Part shown: piece by piece, positions 20,700-34,470 of the stretch
Position numbering within the stretch: position 1 is the first letter of the stretch
Layout: each line of letters begins with the position of its first letter
DNA from: Polytrichum commune
Lineage: Eukaryota > Streptophyta > Polytrichopsida > Polytrichales > Polytrichaceae
NCBI GenBank assembly: GCA_950295325.1
Contig: OX485809.1
Coordinates: forward strand, 2,978,001 to 3,042,000
DNA length: 64,000 bases
Direction: 5' to 3'
Notes under the pieces: generated by a model
What the model was told of the DNA's origin: nothing
Database searches by the model: none
The model's input: the letters and a program-made list of their open reading frames with translations, nothing else
Position numbers and translations under genes: made by a program

Positions 20700-23600
20700 C
20701 AACTATGTTGAGTGTGAAATGGGACGTGATTCATTGTTGCATGTGCGACAAGCATGTTGCTACTATCCTATTCATTACAAGCCATTTGTTCCCTCCCTTC
20801 TCCCTAGAAAATGAGGACTCTACTCGGATTATCCATTTCATCTATAGTTGCGATATTGTACGATCACATGAGCATAAGAGTGTACAATGTTTATTGCAAG
20901 GAGAGTTGGAACTTGTAAATTTTGGATAGCCGAGGGGACAATTCGTTGGTAAGGTATGGACCAATTCCAAATGATGTGGACATTGAAAGTCGTCTTGATA
21001 AGGTACTAACATATAGAATATCTAATTTCTTAGTTCGCGGTCCTTGACGCTTAGAGTATTTGGAGTATAAGGTTTTAGGTAGTAGGCCTAGTAGTACCGG
21101 GTCCTTGATCTACGTGGAATCTTTATCACAAATATAGGAGCCCCATCCGTGCTTGTGAGAAAATTCTTTGAACGTCGTCATAGAGTTTGGTAAACTTTGG
21201 GATGGGCATAATAAGTAGTTGTCGGCCCATAATATCCGCGTCCCTCTCTATCTCTCTTCCCAACAACTCCTTCATGGCACCCACCAATGAAAGCCTTCCC
21301 AAAGTGATGCAATTTGTAATTGGTTACAAAGACGCATGGGGTGGTATTGAGCACATGTTATGATATTATGTTGTTATTCTTAAGCAAACGGTTTATTTTT
21401 TAAAAACTTTTTTCTAGTATTTTTTTCAATTTTTTAAGTGGGTTATGTAATGGCATTCCCACAAGTTGCTATTACGAAGGACTTTAATTGCATGTTGTGA
21501 ACTCACATGAAAAATTCAACAAAGTAGTCGTCCATGGATATTCATTGTCACTAAATTAAAGATGTTTGCTTCATTTTTAGACATTTAGTTCTCATAATCA
21601 TGCAACTCAAAAGGGGAGCTCCATCTCATTTGTAATGAAATCAACTATCAATATCTCACATTCTTTAACCAAATAGAATCTTAATTGTGTTTATTTATTT
21701 ATTTATTTTATTTATTTGGTTTAAATATGTAGAGTTGTGTATGTTATATTTGGTTTGTGAGGGAGCCATCAAATCACATGACCTTTGCACGGGCTAGGAT
21801 GCAAAAACACCTACAAAACATTGGGGTGAAATTTAATCTACTTCACTTGTGATTTGGATGTAATAACATCAAAGGATTTGCGAACTTCTTGAACCAACTT
21901 GTAATCCTTGTTGGGAGCACATTTGGCAACATGGCATTCCTATAGCTCTGATCCCTTTATCGACAATTCTATATAGACATTTTTTACACTCAAAAGTCAA
22001 CAATGCTCTTTGAAGACTAAGATGACTAAAGACGAAGGCCTCACAATGCTCGATTTGTTGATTGCATTTAATGAGAACTTATTACAAATCATTTCAAGAC
22101 TATATTTATATTCTTGAGATCTAAATTTAACATCTTTGACATGTCACAATAAATTTTTGTATAAAAATATAACTGCACATATATGTGAACATTTCTTTGC
22201 AAAAAATTTATTACATGAATATGTGTCCCAAGGCTCATAACTTGCAACTAGTTTTTCATGGCATAGTTTTAACATATACAAAATTGCTACACAATCGTGT
22301 GTAGCATTGGTGACCCAAAATACTAGATATTGCATTGAGTGTGTATGTTTGACTATACAATATAATTGATTGTACTTATAGCCTATTTTAAACTTATTCC
22401 TTGGATTGGAGAACCTCCCTATAGGAATAAAAGTACTATCGTACATGCTTTAAATAAAAATAAATGATTAAAGATGATTTTTTGAAAACCAAATTTCAAA
22501 AGTATATTCAAAGTTATAGCAAGATAGTTCCCACTCATCTTTGAGTGACTCCATGATCATCACACAACAATCTTTGCTCATTTTTTTAATTCATAAATTA
22601 TGATGCCAAAAGGGCATTGATGCTCAAATTTTAATCATATGAGAGAAACGTGTTTTTGATCACCAATATGTTCCATAGTACATGAGCTATTGTTATTCAT
22701 TAGTTAGTATGATATTCACTCATTAAGCTAAGCAACATCCACCAAAGAGATAGATAGAAATACCAACTTTTCAAGGAGACATGCATAAATGAAGAACCAA
22801 ATCTTTGTTTGTGGGTTACTACGATCATTTGGAGGGGGGTTCCATAGAGATTGACCAATCAAAATATTTTGACATGATGACGATTTTATACGGGGGAGAG
22901 TGACACTAGTGGTGGGGGGCAACCACACCCCAATCGGGGGGTGGGGGGGGGGGGTGTTTAAGGTATTGCAAGAGTGGCATGACTGTGTTGCAAAATATTG
23001 TCATAGCATCCACTGTACTTGGGACAATGCGATGCAGTACCAAAATATTCTTCCACAAATTTCAAATGCCCAACAAATATTTCTTCGCATGATGCATTCG
23101 TCGAATATTGTAGGAAAGTTGGCATTTGATTCTTTATGAACTAGAGTTGTTGTTTCTCACATTGCATATGCATAAATTATGTTGTTATTGCCATTAAATA
23201 TAGAGTCACACTCGTATACTCCAAGTTCTAAATGGCCTTAGACACCATGAACCCCTAAAATGCCGCTACCACCAACTTTGGTTTTTTGGGGTGGTTAAAT
23301 AAGGCCATATGCAAAGAAAGGTTTCCAATTTACTGTGGGCCATGCGCCTCCCCTCCCTTGGGGGAAAAAAAAGAAAAAAAAGAAAAACTTGTTGACATTG
23401 AATGTTACACTCTCTAGCCCAAGCTTTTAAACCTTGCTCTATTATGCTTGCAACTTTCTGAGCCCACCTCTCAAAAGGAAGTATTTGAGACATTGATTTC
23501 CACTTCACTCAAATACATCATAGAGCAATTGGCCTCATCTTCACGTCGATATGCATACATAAATGGTCATTTTTTTATTTGCATACTTGCAACTTCTCAC

Positions 23601-24530
23601 CAATCTATAATGTATACAATTTCAGACATTTGTATATGAATCTCTTCATCAAAGCAAAGTTTAGAACACATGTTTCAAGACAGTCTTCCCCCAAAGGAGT
23701 GGTTCTTTCCATTTTATTCATAAGTAGTCATTTTCAACCCCTAAAGACTCGAGCCTCTTAAAAAATGGAGGTCATCTCTAACTATTCATGAATGACATGG
23801 TAACATACATTGCATCAATTTTAAAATGATACGACTATGAGATGTAAATTTAAATGGGTTTCTATACAGTGAACACAATGGTTCATAATTGTGCTTATGT
23901 GAGGTTTCATTCATTTTGTGATTTGTTGTGCATTTCTTATAAATTACAAATGCTTCAATTAGTTCAAGCATTTTGTGGGATTGGCCCAAGCCATGAATAA
24001 ATTGCATGAAAATCTTCCACAAAGCTTCCGACGAACTTTCATTTTCTAAGAAGTGACATATGGACATGGAAACCCTTTTTAGGTCAAGGATTTTTTATTT
24101 GCATTTAGCTTGTGAAATGCGTTAATTAATAGCACACATGTTTAAGTTTCTTTGATCATGGAAAAAACAAGCACTATGAAACAATAGCAACATTTTGGAT
24201 CCAAGGAATTCACATTGGAGTCGAGTTTGGGTCCAAAGTATTAAACATATTGGTGCTAATGTGGCATCACTTTCTTGCCAAATCTCATCGGTCCTCACTC
24301 AAAAACATAATCCTCTTATTCTAATAAACCGAGCTTGGGTTGAATCTTGATCCGGCTAGAAATAATGTTCACGAAGGGGTATTGTGAACCCAATTATCTT
24401 GGACCTATCCCTAATTCAGACCCACTAAAGGCTAAGGAGGACATTTTCGTCTAGGCAACCACCACGGCCTCACGATACCGACATACATTATAGTCCTTGG
24501 AATTTCGGACGAATATAAATGTATGTGAAC
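20700..24530. other. no gene supported
   Basis: Short open frames only. Includes a TTTA-rich run near 21,685-21,715 and a G-rich tract near 22,936-22,955. Confidence 0.4.
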
Positions 24531-24537
24531 AAACCCA

Positions 24538-24715
24538 TAACATTATTCATACGCTATCATCCATTTTATTCTAGTAACATCTGTGACACTGCTTCACCCA
24601 AGTTTATTAGGCTAAATTTATTCTACTGAGAGAATAAACATAGTATAATTTTGAATAGTATTTGGCTTATTCCCAGCCCCACCCAACATACAGACTCAAC
24701 CGGATTATGTTACAC
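24538..24715 (-). mobile_element. inverted half copy of the CATAACATTATTC second subfamily
   Basis: Reads CATAACATTATTCATAC at one end and CTTATTCCCAGCCCCACCCA at the other. The latter is the reverse complement of sequence inside the 25,236 copy. Confidence 0.55.
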
Positions 24716-25235
24716 CACAAAGCTTCTATCGGTGTGGTCATATCCACCATAAGAGGCGTTGTTTTTCTTTAGTGAACTCCTCGATAAGATTGAACCGTGT
24801 GAGGATTTTGGGGCCATTTTGCTTTGGCCTTTATGAATTAAACATGTGAAAGAAAGAGTGATGGTTGGAAGATGATCTAACTATCGTCCTATATTCAATG
24901 GCAGGTGGCAATATTGGAGTTATCTCTCCTTCTTGCAACTAAGCATGAGCTTAGAATGTTCAAAGTGGATTGAAGACTTGGTTCCTTGACTTGACTTAGT
25001 TGCAGCCACACTTGCTGCCTATGGATTTGTTTGGGATTTGTTTATGAAGGTATACTCACTCACCTATATAGAGTGTTGTGGGTCCACGAGTCAATTAATG
25101 CATCGGGCACTTTACATTAAATGCGGAAATAAACATAAGGCACGAGAGTTCTAAACATTATGTGCATTTTAATCTCCGGAACCACTTCTCGTAGGAATAT
25201 GAAACACACAATCAATGCAAGATACTTAGCAAATC

Positions 25236-25511
25236 CATAACATTATATAATTGAGTGGTTCGGCTAGGTTGGTTGTATTTTGGGTGTTTTCTGTAATTGA
25301 ATTTTCAAGTTGTGCCCCCAAAAAAACATTATATAGTTGAGTATGTACGTTGGGTGGGGCTGGGAATAAGTCAATTTCTATTCGGGAATTATGCTTTGTT
25401 TTATTCTCACAATAGAGCATTGCATTGGCAGATTCAGGTTGCAAATACATGTGAGGTAATGTAATGATATTATCACAATGGAACGGTTGATAGTAGTTGA
25501 ATAATGTTATG
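25236..25511. mobile_element. CATAACATTATTC second-subfamily element with an internal repeat
   Basis: Opens CATAACATTATATAATTGAG and closes GTTGAATAATGTTATG. A second partial left end (AACATTATATAGTTGAG) lies inside at about 25,325, so one copy may have inserted into another. 276 bp. Confidence 0.6.
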
Positions 25512-25689
25512 TCCAAATCTTGTCCATAGTTAGGCCCACTTTACATTGGAGCTTGGGGGGCCTTGACTTGTGTTATACAAATAATGTGATTAGTCAAGAA
25601 GTTGGAGATTGTCCGAGTTCACTTTACACTAGACCTTGAAGGTTTGAAGGACCAAAGAAAATTTGAATGGATGAAAAATATATATGACA

Positions 25690-26015
25690 TCCTACATGGC
25701 AAGAAGTGGATTATGTTCATGGTCTACCACATATCGCGTTAGGCCCATTGAAGAGGCGTCTCTAATTTAGAACTTGGGGCCGTGGCAATCAATTGAGCTG
25801 CCATTGGATCCTAGTAACATTTTTTTGCCGTGGTGGAGGCCCAAATCTTGAGCATATATTGCGGCCCCTCAACATGGTCCACTTTCACTTTATAGTAAAC
25901 TTGAGGTCCCACCAATGCAAAATTGGATTTCTAGTGTCACAATATGGCGTGTGGATGGTTTTCAAGGGGCCTTAGATTTTCATGGTCACAACTCTTGGTT
26001 TGTGTGTAAAGTGGT
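25690..26015. repeat. dispersed repeat shared with 5,560-5,870
   Basis: Shared words are TCCACTTTCACTTTA, GGTTTTCAAGGGGCCTTAGA and CTCTTGGTTTGTGTGTAA. The ends resemble the right arm of the 27,604 element, so both may be derivatives of it. Confidence 0.5.
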
Positions 26016-26019
26016 CTTC

Positions 26020-26260
26020 AATATCCTCATAATTTCGGAACTCATATAAATATCATTCTCTTTATCAAAGTGAAGATTATGTATTTTTTCATTAAGTGAC
26101 CGTATATATTTCTCCCAATGTTGACTATTGAACCCCAAATGGTTAACATGATTTGAACATGTACACCACTCTCGTCTTCAAACACATGTCTTTCCGGTGT
26201 CCATTCCTTTATCCACATCTAACCACACACCACTCAAATATAGGCGTCCTTTAGATTGTG
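26020..26260 (+). repeat. 'ACCACTCAAATATAGG' dispersed repeat
   Basis: Matches 51,040-51,350: TTATCAAAGTGAAGATT, then CACATCTAACCACACACCAC and a TCAAATATAGG end. Fragments also lie at 2,080, 11,290, 44,330, 49,270, 56,100 and 59,228. I found no clear ends, so the class is unknown. Confidence 0.6.
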
Positions 26261-26261
26261 G

Positions 26262-27600
26262 GGCTTGCTTTCTTTAGAGTGGCAACATAAGATGGCAACA
26301 TACTCTGTCCGTGGTTGGAAATGCTCCAGAACGAATACGGTATTTAGTCACTACAAACATATGAGACCTGGACAAATCGTCTTTCGTCGATGAACCTTCT
26401 TACAAATCTACACCAATAATAGATTTCCATCATCTTTTTCAAGTGAAGCAAGGCAATTTTCATCGACGCAAGATGAGTAGCCTAAGCCTCGTAAGCTTGT
26501 AGTGGGTGAATCCCTTGAGTTTCAATGATGCACCGGGCAAGTTAAAAGGGGCTATGATTTTAGCGAGGCATCGTGCACAAGGCATTCTAGTAAGGCACGG
26601 AGCTAGCCTAGCCTAGTAAAGTTTGAGTGCCGGGGGGGGGGGGGGGTGAGGAATAGACCAAAAGCCTTTGATGGGCTCAAAGGGTTTGCAATGATGAAAA
26701 GCTAAAAGAAGACTGTGAGTGTGATCCACAAGTTGGTGGCATGTCAACTCTCAAGTGCCATCGCAACTCCTCGAGTGATTGCTAAATATAACTTTCAAGG
26801 TATTCAACATACGATTTATTATGTCGTGGATTAGGGAGAAGTAATTTGTGTTTCCGTGAGTATTCACATCTTTCACTCCATTGTTATTATTAGTAGTGCT
26901 TCCATCCCATTGTTCACGAGTGGATTTGAACATGGGTCTTGGCAACATTGAACACTAGACCGTACCACCGTGCCATCATTTTTGTGAGTCTCCGTAACTT
27001 GTCTCCAAAAGTTAGCTCCAATGAATTCCTTTTGAGTCTTATGTCAATAAATGAGATAACTTGTTCTCGAGTTTGTGGTCTTACTTCTCTTCAAACGGTA
27101 ACATATATGTTTTAACCCCATCCTCAATGCTCAAGCTCGGTTTTTGCTTCAACAAGGGTGAAAATGCTTGATTCTCTTTTGATGAGGAACATCCCAATTG
27201 CACAACGGCACGAAGCCAAAGAGTAGAAAATTCATCAAATTTTGAACAATGCTTGTGTTGATGATTGGTAACTACAAAGAAACGAAGGCAAGGGTCGACG
27301 ATATGGGCAATGCATGTCCTTGTGTAAGAGGGCACAAATGTTGATGAGATGCATACCGAACCATAAATATTTGCCACAAATCAAACAAGAAATGTCTTTT
27401 TTGAAACAAAAATAGTGCAACGCAAAAATAATTATCATGTATGGTGGATATGAGACTTTTATGAACCCCAACTGAACAAGGCTTTTCCTCAACGATTTCC
27501 AACATCTTCTATCCAAAACAAATTGCATAGAGAGCGAGAGAGACCTCACGTAAAGTAGCATGGTATCAATGAAGTGTATTAGGGGTCTTTAGTGGGCCTT
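26262..27600. other. no gene supported
   Basis: Contains a run of 15-16 G near 26,631-26,646. Overlapping minus-strand frames of 77-108 codons at 27,081-27,561 contain no motif I know. Confidence 0.4.
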
Positions 27601-27603
27601 CTA

Positions 27604-28105
27604 AGGGCCGCTTCACACACGAGTCGGAGAGCCCATGACCATTACATTGCAAGCACTCTCATTGGTGGAAAAAGGCGGAGGCGGTCCAAGTTTGCTTCAC
27701 GCTATGCTTAAGGGACCAACGGAGCATGTGAATGCAAGATGAATGTAAAGTCTACATGGATTCCTACATGGCATCAAATGGATCATGTTTCATGGACACC
27801 TGGATAATTTTCAAAAACCACCTCTTCGAGGTGGGCCTAACACAAAAGCGGGAGACCATGGCACTCCGAACGCTCACAACCGTTGATATATTCTATTTTA
27901 TCATGTGCAAGGATCCACTTAAATAGAAATTCATCCAAACAACATTTGGTTGAGGGCCCAGTCACATATGGCTTCGCACTACACTTGAGGAACTGTGATG
28001 ACACTACATGATTTTGAAGGTGTCTTGGGACGGCCTTTGGACGCTTGCTTTTGAGCTCTCACAATTTCATGGTCATGGCTCTTGGCTCGTGTGTGAAATG
28101 GCCCT
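27604..28105. mobile_element. MITE with AGGGCC...GGCCCT ends, ~500 bp
   Basis: The left arm AGGGCCGCTTCACACACGAG continuing to AGAGCCCATGACC is mirrored at the right by CATGGTCATGGCTCTTGGCT continuing to AAATGGCCCT. That gives inverted repeats of about 45 bp. The internal frame of 64 codons is incidental. Confidence 0.7.
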
Positions 28106-28344
28106 AAGTTCTTACATAGTGGTCATTATCTAGGAGTTCATGATTCCTTTTTAGTCCTCTTCCTATCTACGACCATTTCTAAATTTGCATCCACATCTAG
28201 TTACAAATCTAAATTCAATAAATGCTAAACGTAAGTAATTAAATTAGTGGAATTGATGAAGGCTATGTTTTGCTTGAATTTACTTCCTTCTCTATACACT
28301 TGATACATAATCTTCCATCCCTTGTAGCTTAGGTACATTGAAAA

Positions 28345-28540
28345 TCCCCATCAGTGTGTGGTACTATTTGGAGTTACATAGTGTTACAACTGTTTATTGA
28401 GGATGTAATATTTTACCATGCAAAGTCATTTATGTTTTAAAATGTCCGAACAACCTATTGAACTTTCGTTCGTTAAAAATTGAGCTAATGAGTAAGAAAT
28501 TATTGCACTACATAACTCTAGTAGCATGCACCAATCGGGA
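28345..28540. mobile_element. ~196-bp MITE (copy 1)
   Basis: TCCCCATCAGTGTGTGGTAC at the left is mirrored by GTAGCATGCACCAATCGGGA. The interior shares TATTTGGAGTTACA with the element at 57,000. Confidence 0.6.
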
Positions 28541-28544
28541 TAAT

Positions 28545-29245
28545 CAGGGGTTGATTACATCACGGACCATGAAGTTGTCCTTTGCTCCTCTAAAATATGT
28601 GATTGGTTATTAAACTCATCTTAGGACCACTTTGGTTTACATCAAGGAAAAGAAACGTAAGAGAAACCATGGAACTTGAGGTCCCCAGAAGGCCTATTTT
28701 CAGGCCTACATTATCCATTGTCATGGTCCAATGGGTTTTACAATGGGAGAGGTAACAGAGGTTCTCTTGTTGCAAATGTCATGGGACCATGGTAGAGGAA
28801 TGCCGTTTATTTTTTAAAAAATATTCTCATAGTTACGAGGGAAGAAGGGAACAAGAAGAAGAGGAGAAGGTCAAGCATGAAGAAAATTCCCAACATTGCC
28901 CTTTTTGGACATTTACTATAAAAACTCAACACACCTATTCTTTGGTGCATGATCACTTTTGTTAGTCCATGTTTGGTTTACACCTAGTTAGGGGCCCAAA
29001 GGCTTTAAAAATGTTTTTTCATGAAATGAAACCATGGAAGTGTGACTATGGAAAAATGCCCTCGCACATAGGACAACTACATGGTCCATGATGTAAACAA
29101 CCCCTCAATGTAGTTTTCATCCCCCGATAACTATGGACATCTCCTAATTTTCTATCATCCCTCAAAGAGGGTCATCAAGTGGAGGAGTCTTGAACTTTAG
29201 GGACTTCAATGCAGTCTTTGAATGCTTAGGAGAACTTGGTTTGTG
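28545..29245. other. no gene seen
   Basis: Only short frames and no recognised repeat. Confidence 0.4.
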
Positions 29246-29247
29246 AG

Positions 29248-29482
29248 CACTAGAAGAAACCTTGTCCATTACAACCATTTGTTGTGGCTTTCCCATTGCG
29301 ACTCATGGTGAGAAAATGCACATACAAACCATTTTGGTTGCTAACATAAGGTTTTTGGTTGCATTTTTTGGACATTGCCAACCAAAATCCTCCACTTGAC
29401 GATCACTATGATTTATTTATGCGTTTTCTTACCATGAGTAGCAACAAACATTCGTAATTCATGAACAAGATTTCTTTTAGTG
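29248..29482. mobile_element. CACTA (En/Spm)-like MITE, 235 bp
   Basis: Begins CACTAGAAGAAACCTTGTCC and ends with the inverted form AACAAGATTTCTTTTAGTG. CACTA superfamily elements have ends of the form CACTACAAGAAA. The arms also share ACTCATGGTRAGAAAA further in. A clean 3-bp target duplication is not visible. Confidence 0.7.
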
Positions 29483-30690
29483 TTGCCCTAGGGCTTGAAG
29501 GGGTTCTTGGGGAGGGGTCTCATCTTCATAACGTTATTAAGTAGCTACATAATGGTCTCATTCCAAAGAAATAATATTCTATATATAAAACTTTGAATTA
29601 TAGTGCTTGTTGAGAAGTTCATAGTACATAACATGTGTGCTCCCAATTAATAGGGCATCTTGACATTAAAGAATTTTTTTTGGCTCGTGTGATACATGGT
29701 CCCATGGATTGCAGCCAACGAGTTGTAATGTTATGTTCCTCGGTGAAACCCATCTCGGGTTCCCAATTCCTTGGTTGAGCTCCATTCCTCCTCTTTTCCT
29801 CACTTGAGCTGAACTCAATAGCTAATCCTAAACATCCTCTCTCATGTTTTTATATATGATACAATAACATACATATATGTATGTATTGAATTAATGTCTA
29901 CCAAACATAGGGTTACAATTTTGATGTTATGAATCTATTATTCATAGTTGCAAGTATACCTAAAAGGTTGACTTAAAACGTTAACTCAAATTTGATTCAT
30001 TTTCATAGATGTTGAGTTAGCAATGAAATTGTATTAAGCCTCAAAAGGATTGTATCGACACTAACTCAAGACCCCTAAATCCTCAAGATGAAATCCCTCC
30101 AAAAGTATCTCAACTTGAACAAAGGCCTATTTCTAGGATTTTGGTAGTGCATCTTTGAACCTCATGCCATCTTTCAACACATGAATTGGTGGCCCCAACA
30201 GTAATTAATGCTTCCCAAACTTTCAACCATCCACGTGCTCATGAGCGGGAGATTACAATAGAAATATGAGGAATTGGTGGGGGGAGGCAATGATGGTGAA
30301 AAAGTGGCAAGCATGTTCATTGGAAGGAACGGATGACGGGATGAATGAGGTTTGGAATGAAAATATCTTTTGGATGATATTCTCCACATATCTATATAGT
30401 GTGCATGCTTTGAAACACCATGTGGTTTCCAATTCCCATCCATAGTGGACACAATGTCAAAGATTATTGGGTTTACCTCCAACATTGAGATATTTCATCC
30501 ATCCCAACGCTACGTGTGTTGAAATGGTGGAAATGGAAATTTCAATATCGAAACTTGAAACTAATGGTGTTCAATGATCGTGGAAGACCACATTCCAAAG
30601 TTTGTGTAGTTCGATCTCAAACTCTTTATGAGTGATGCAACTTAGATACATACAATTGTGTGGTATCAACTAAACCTACATAATTGAGTG
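29483..30690. other. no gene supported
   Basis: A minus-strand frame of about 100 codons at 30,174-30,485 has no recognised domain. Otherwise AT-rich sequence. Confidence 0.35.
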
Positions 30691-30696
30691 AAGTGA

Positions 30697-31078
30697 GGGT
30701 GAGTTTCCATGTAGGCCACTCATCCATTAGATTCTAGATAATAGTGGTTTGGAGGTGTTGGCATGTAGTTAAGCACAAGCTGCCACCCAACCACATTTTG
30801 GTGGTTTGCTAGAATGTAGAGGACCATGGACACATACTGCTCGACTTCCATGTGCCCACTAAATAACCTTAAACCTACAAGTGTCGGTGACTAAAAGATT
30901 GCATACCGGTTTTAAGAGGAGGAGGAGGTTTTGACCTAGAGGAGGAGGTTAGTAGGGTTTAGGGGTTTGGGAAGATGGAGTAGGTAGTTGGTATATATGA
31001 ACCCTACCTGACCAGATTCCATTTACGTTTGGGTGGGTTTGTCCTTCTTCACACTAGAATCTAGTGGGTGAGCGGCTT
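30697..31078. mobile_element. GGGTGAGTTT-type MITE, right end truncated
   Basis: Starts GGGTGAGTTTCCATGTAGGC exactly as the copy at 7,288 does and stays co-linear to a CACACTAGAATCTAGTGGG word. The closing arm is lost. Confidence 0.7.
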
Positions 31079-31079
31079 G

Positions 31080-33575
31080 ATTAGTTCTGATCATGCAAAT
31101 GAACCGGCATTCTTGGGAACAATCTAAATACCAAAGTTGGTTTTCGGCAAGTTACATGAGATGTTGATATGGGACAATTTTTGAAATATGCCATCTTGCC
31201 ACATGATACATGTTACGTAGTCGACACACTGATTATCCCAATTAGTGCATGCGGTGCTAATTCCCAAAACAAGAACTATTTGCCAAGTCTCAAATTCAGT
31301 GAGGGCTATACTTTTTTTCTAAGTGATACTAAAATTCATGAGTGCATGCTCATTTACCATACAATCCAAGAAGACCAGTGCGTGCTCTAAAGTGCTTGTC
31401 GAGTGAAATAAAATAAAATATATGCAAACACATGCTTGTCGGTGAACAGTGCCAGGATGAATAATGTCAGTACTTTCAGTGAATAATGCTGCTACGAAGA
31501 GTAATATTTAAAGTGAACAGTGTTGAGATGAACAATTCTTCCTAGATCTTTTGCTGGCATCGATTTCACAACACGAAGAAATTCAATATCACCTTCACTA
31601 CTTTCCCACAATAAATTAGTCCTACCCAGTTGGGATAATGAGTGTAATTGTGATGTGTTCCTTATAGTCCACAATGCCAAAGCATTTTTGCTAAACATAT
31701 CCATGAGAGGATGCATGGCGGGGGCGCACAATAAACGAGTAGTTGTGGCTATTCAAGATATACCCATTTGGTTCATGAAGTTCTCGATTAGCTACCGATG
31801 TTTTGTATTGGAAACATATCATAGCAATGCACATTTGAAGAGATAAGATAGAGTCCCAAAGCGGTACTAGGTATGGGCAAAACACGATAAGCTTAACCGG
31901 TTGTTGGACACAAAATGTTTATGACAAAATGGCACATAGGCGCGTAAAGTTTGGACCAAGTACGGGTCGGTCCTAGCTAGAATTTGATCTTTAAGGTTGG
32001 CTTGCAAAGGACACCGTAGAGATTCTTGTTGGAACCACCCTTTATGAATGTTATTCTTGGAAGGCACAAAAAAATCATATGCTATTGATACTTGTGAATG
32101 TTTAGCCCTAAGAGAAGGCCCCTCGAGCATGTGGAGAGCTATTTATGACGCGATACATGGACTTACGGGATGGGTGCTAATGAGGGTGTAGTGAAATCTC
32201 TCTATCTCTCTCTAGGGAGAGAGAACTTGGCATGGAGTTATGAAGTCATGATATGGGCTGAGTGTTGTTACCTCCTATTTTAGGTGGATGAATTGTTGTA
32301 TCTTGAAGTAAGAGTTTAGTTTTGATAATACACAAATAATCTCACGTGCCCCTAATTGTTGATAAAGTCTGGTTTACTACAATGGTTTGTGTGAAAATTG
32401 TGATCTTATGCTACATGTTACACGTTGTTCTAGTAATGATCTTCAGTTGGTAGTGTATTTTGATCTTTCCATGTGAAATTTTGGGTGGGTCGTAAAGCGC
32501 ATGTTCTGAACTCAATGCACAAATAATCTCAACACAATTATGAACAAGTGACCTAAACTCCATTCCATATACCTAAAGGGCGCAATCACCGTTAGGTACA
32601 CAACTCCAACACCCTGTATAGGTTTGAGTGAAAGTGATTCAATACTATATACTAACTTTGAATTTTGTGAAGGAAAAAATCATAAACATTTGAGAAACTC
32701 ATTGATCTACAAAGCTAACAATTTATGTTGATTTATTATTATTATTATTATTAATTATTTTTTAAAAAATTTCCCCAAGAAAAGTCTACATATATTAGAA
32801 GATGGTGCAAGTGTTGTGCTAGTAGATATATTGAACATGTAATTGTCTAGAGTTTTTTTAAAACATGACAAAATTACATAAAAATTGATGTTTTTTTCTA
32901 GAAATTTTTGTAATGGTGCCCCAAAGCTTATAATGAATTCAAGGACTATGAAAAAAAAATTCCAACCTCAAAATATGTAAGGTCATGAAATCTATGCCCA
33001 TAACCATAATTCACCATTACAATTTGAACATCACTTTTAATGATGAAGTTTTGAAGATCTCATCTTGATATTCTATACTTGGGTACCTAACACAACAATA
33101 GGGGGCACAATGAAAAAAATTCAATTTAAACAACACTTTGCTACTACTTTCAAGTGTTTAACCAAAAAAATTATGGTTTTAGTTTACCGGAGCACTTTTT
33201 CCATATACTTGACTGTTCTTGCTCCCTAAAGTATGTTTGATCACGCATTGTCATAAATGATTATGTTGTTGTTGTTTATAGAGCATGTTGTACCAGATAA
33301 AAATTCCTTAGACCTATAGGTGCAGGAAAAAATAAGATTAAAAATTGATACATGGTGGGGGCTCGTAAAATACATGTAAGGTTGTCCAATAGCCGGGAGC
33401 ATATTAAGAGCATACTTCTCATCCATCTAGGCATGAAATCATATTTCTAGGTACATGTTTGTGATTCATTCATCCCAATAATATCTTACTAGACTAATTC
33501 AATCTTTAGTTCAATAATAAAGTTATTTGTATAGTAAATCATATGAATTAATGGGTTTATTCCCAAACCCTAACT
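31080..33575. other. no gene supported
   Basis: Three minus-strand frames at 31,492-32,130 have a protein-like composition but no family I recognise, and stops separate them. They may be a decayed transposon or host exon. A run of ATT units lies at about 32,738-32,752. Confidence 0.35.
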
Positions 33576-33576
33576 A

Positions 33577-33948
33577 CACTAAATATGATATTTAGGGTCA
33601 CCAATTCTAATTGTCTTGCTCAATACTAATTGTAAATCGCGGTATAGTGTCACCAACACTAAATGTTAACCCAACATTATTTGTCATTCCTTGTGGATTT
33701 TTTTGGGGGATTACAGATTTGTAGTGTGGCGATTACTGTCACTTACCAAGTGATTTTTCATCCTTATTTCAATCATCCATGACAATATTTTCTCACAAGT
33801 TGCTGACAAGAGAATGTAGGGTTTTTGGCCAATGGATGAACTCATCCATCATCCATGATAGTATTTGTTCAGTTATTCATAAGAATTGTCAATAAAAAAC
33901 TACCCTAGTGACATAAATATCATATGACACTAAATATCAAACTTAGTG
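33577..33948. mobile_element. CACTAAATA-type MITE (copy 3), TA target duplication
   Basis: CACTAAATATGATATTTAGG lies inside TA at 33,575-33,576. The inverted arm GACACTAAATATCAAACTTA leads to GTG inside TA at 33,949-33,950. 372 bp. It is the inverted equivalent of 6,727-7,092. Confidence 0.8.
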
Positions 33949-33999
33949 TAGTTGATGAGAATTAACGCAAAGTCATCCGAGTTTTTTTAATGCTCAAAT

Positions 34000-34310
34000 T
34001 ACCATACACAAAGAGTGGTAATCAGGTTATTAAAGCCCGGTTTTCTAGTTTGTCCTACTAGGATAGGTGGGCCAAGCTAGACTTGCATAGGCCAATGTGT
34101 GAGTAAAGATAGCGGGGTCCCATGTGCAAACCCTATACGAGATCCTAAAATTGTCAAAGTTTGAGAGGTGGAAGGAAAGGCCCAAAAGTTTCACCCAACT
34201 TTCAAAATAAGCTCCGAAACGCAATGCTAATGAGTTCTTAATAGAAAGTCTTCTATAAGAAGGATTAAACCCACGGTTTTGTCCCTCTTTGAGAGACTTC
34301 ATGGATAACT
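34000..34310 (+). repeat. dispersed repeat, copy 3 of 4
   Basis: Co-linear with 3,033-3,295, including AAAAGTTTCACCCAACTTTC and the GGTTTTGTCC end. It also carries the CATACACAAAGAGTGGTAAT block seen at 19,400-19,440. Confidence 0.6.
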
Positions 34311-34470
34311 GTAACCAAGTTCATATTTCAGACCTAATTATGGTTTCAAATCTACCTACACTGCAAATTGTAGGCTGGGAGGGATGAGGATTAATGTTGC
34401 CATTAGATGGTATTCTTAGATGCAATAATCCTTTGGAGCCATCTTGTAGGGGTTTCTTAATATTGAAAGG

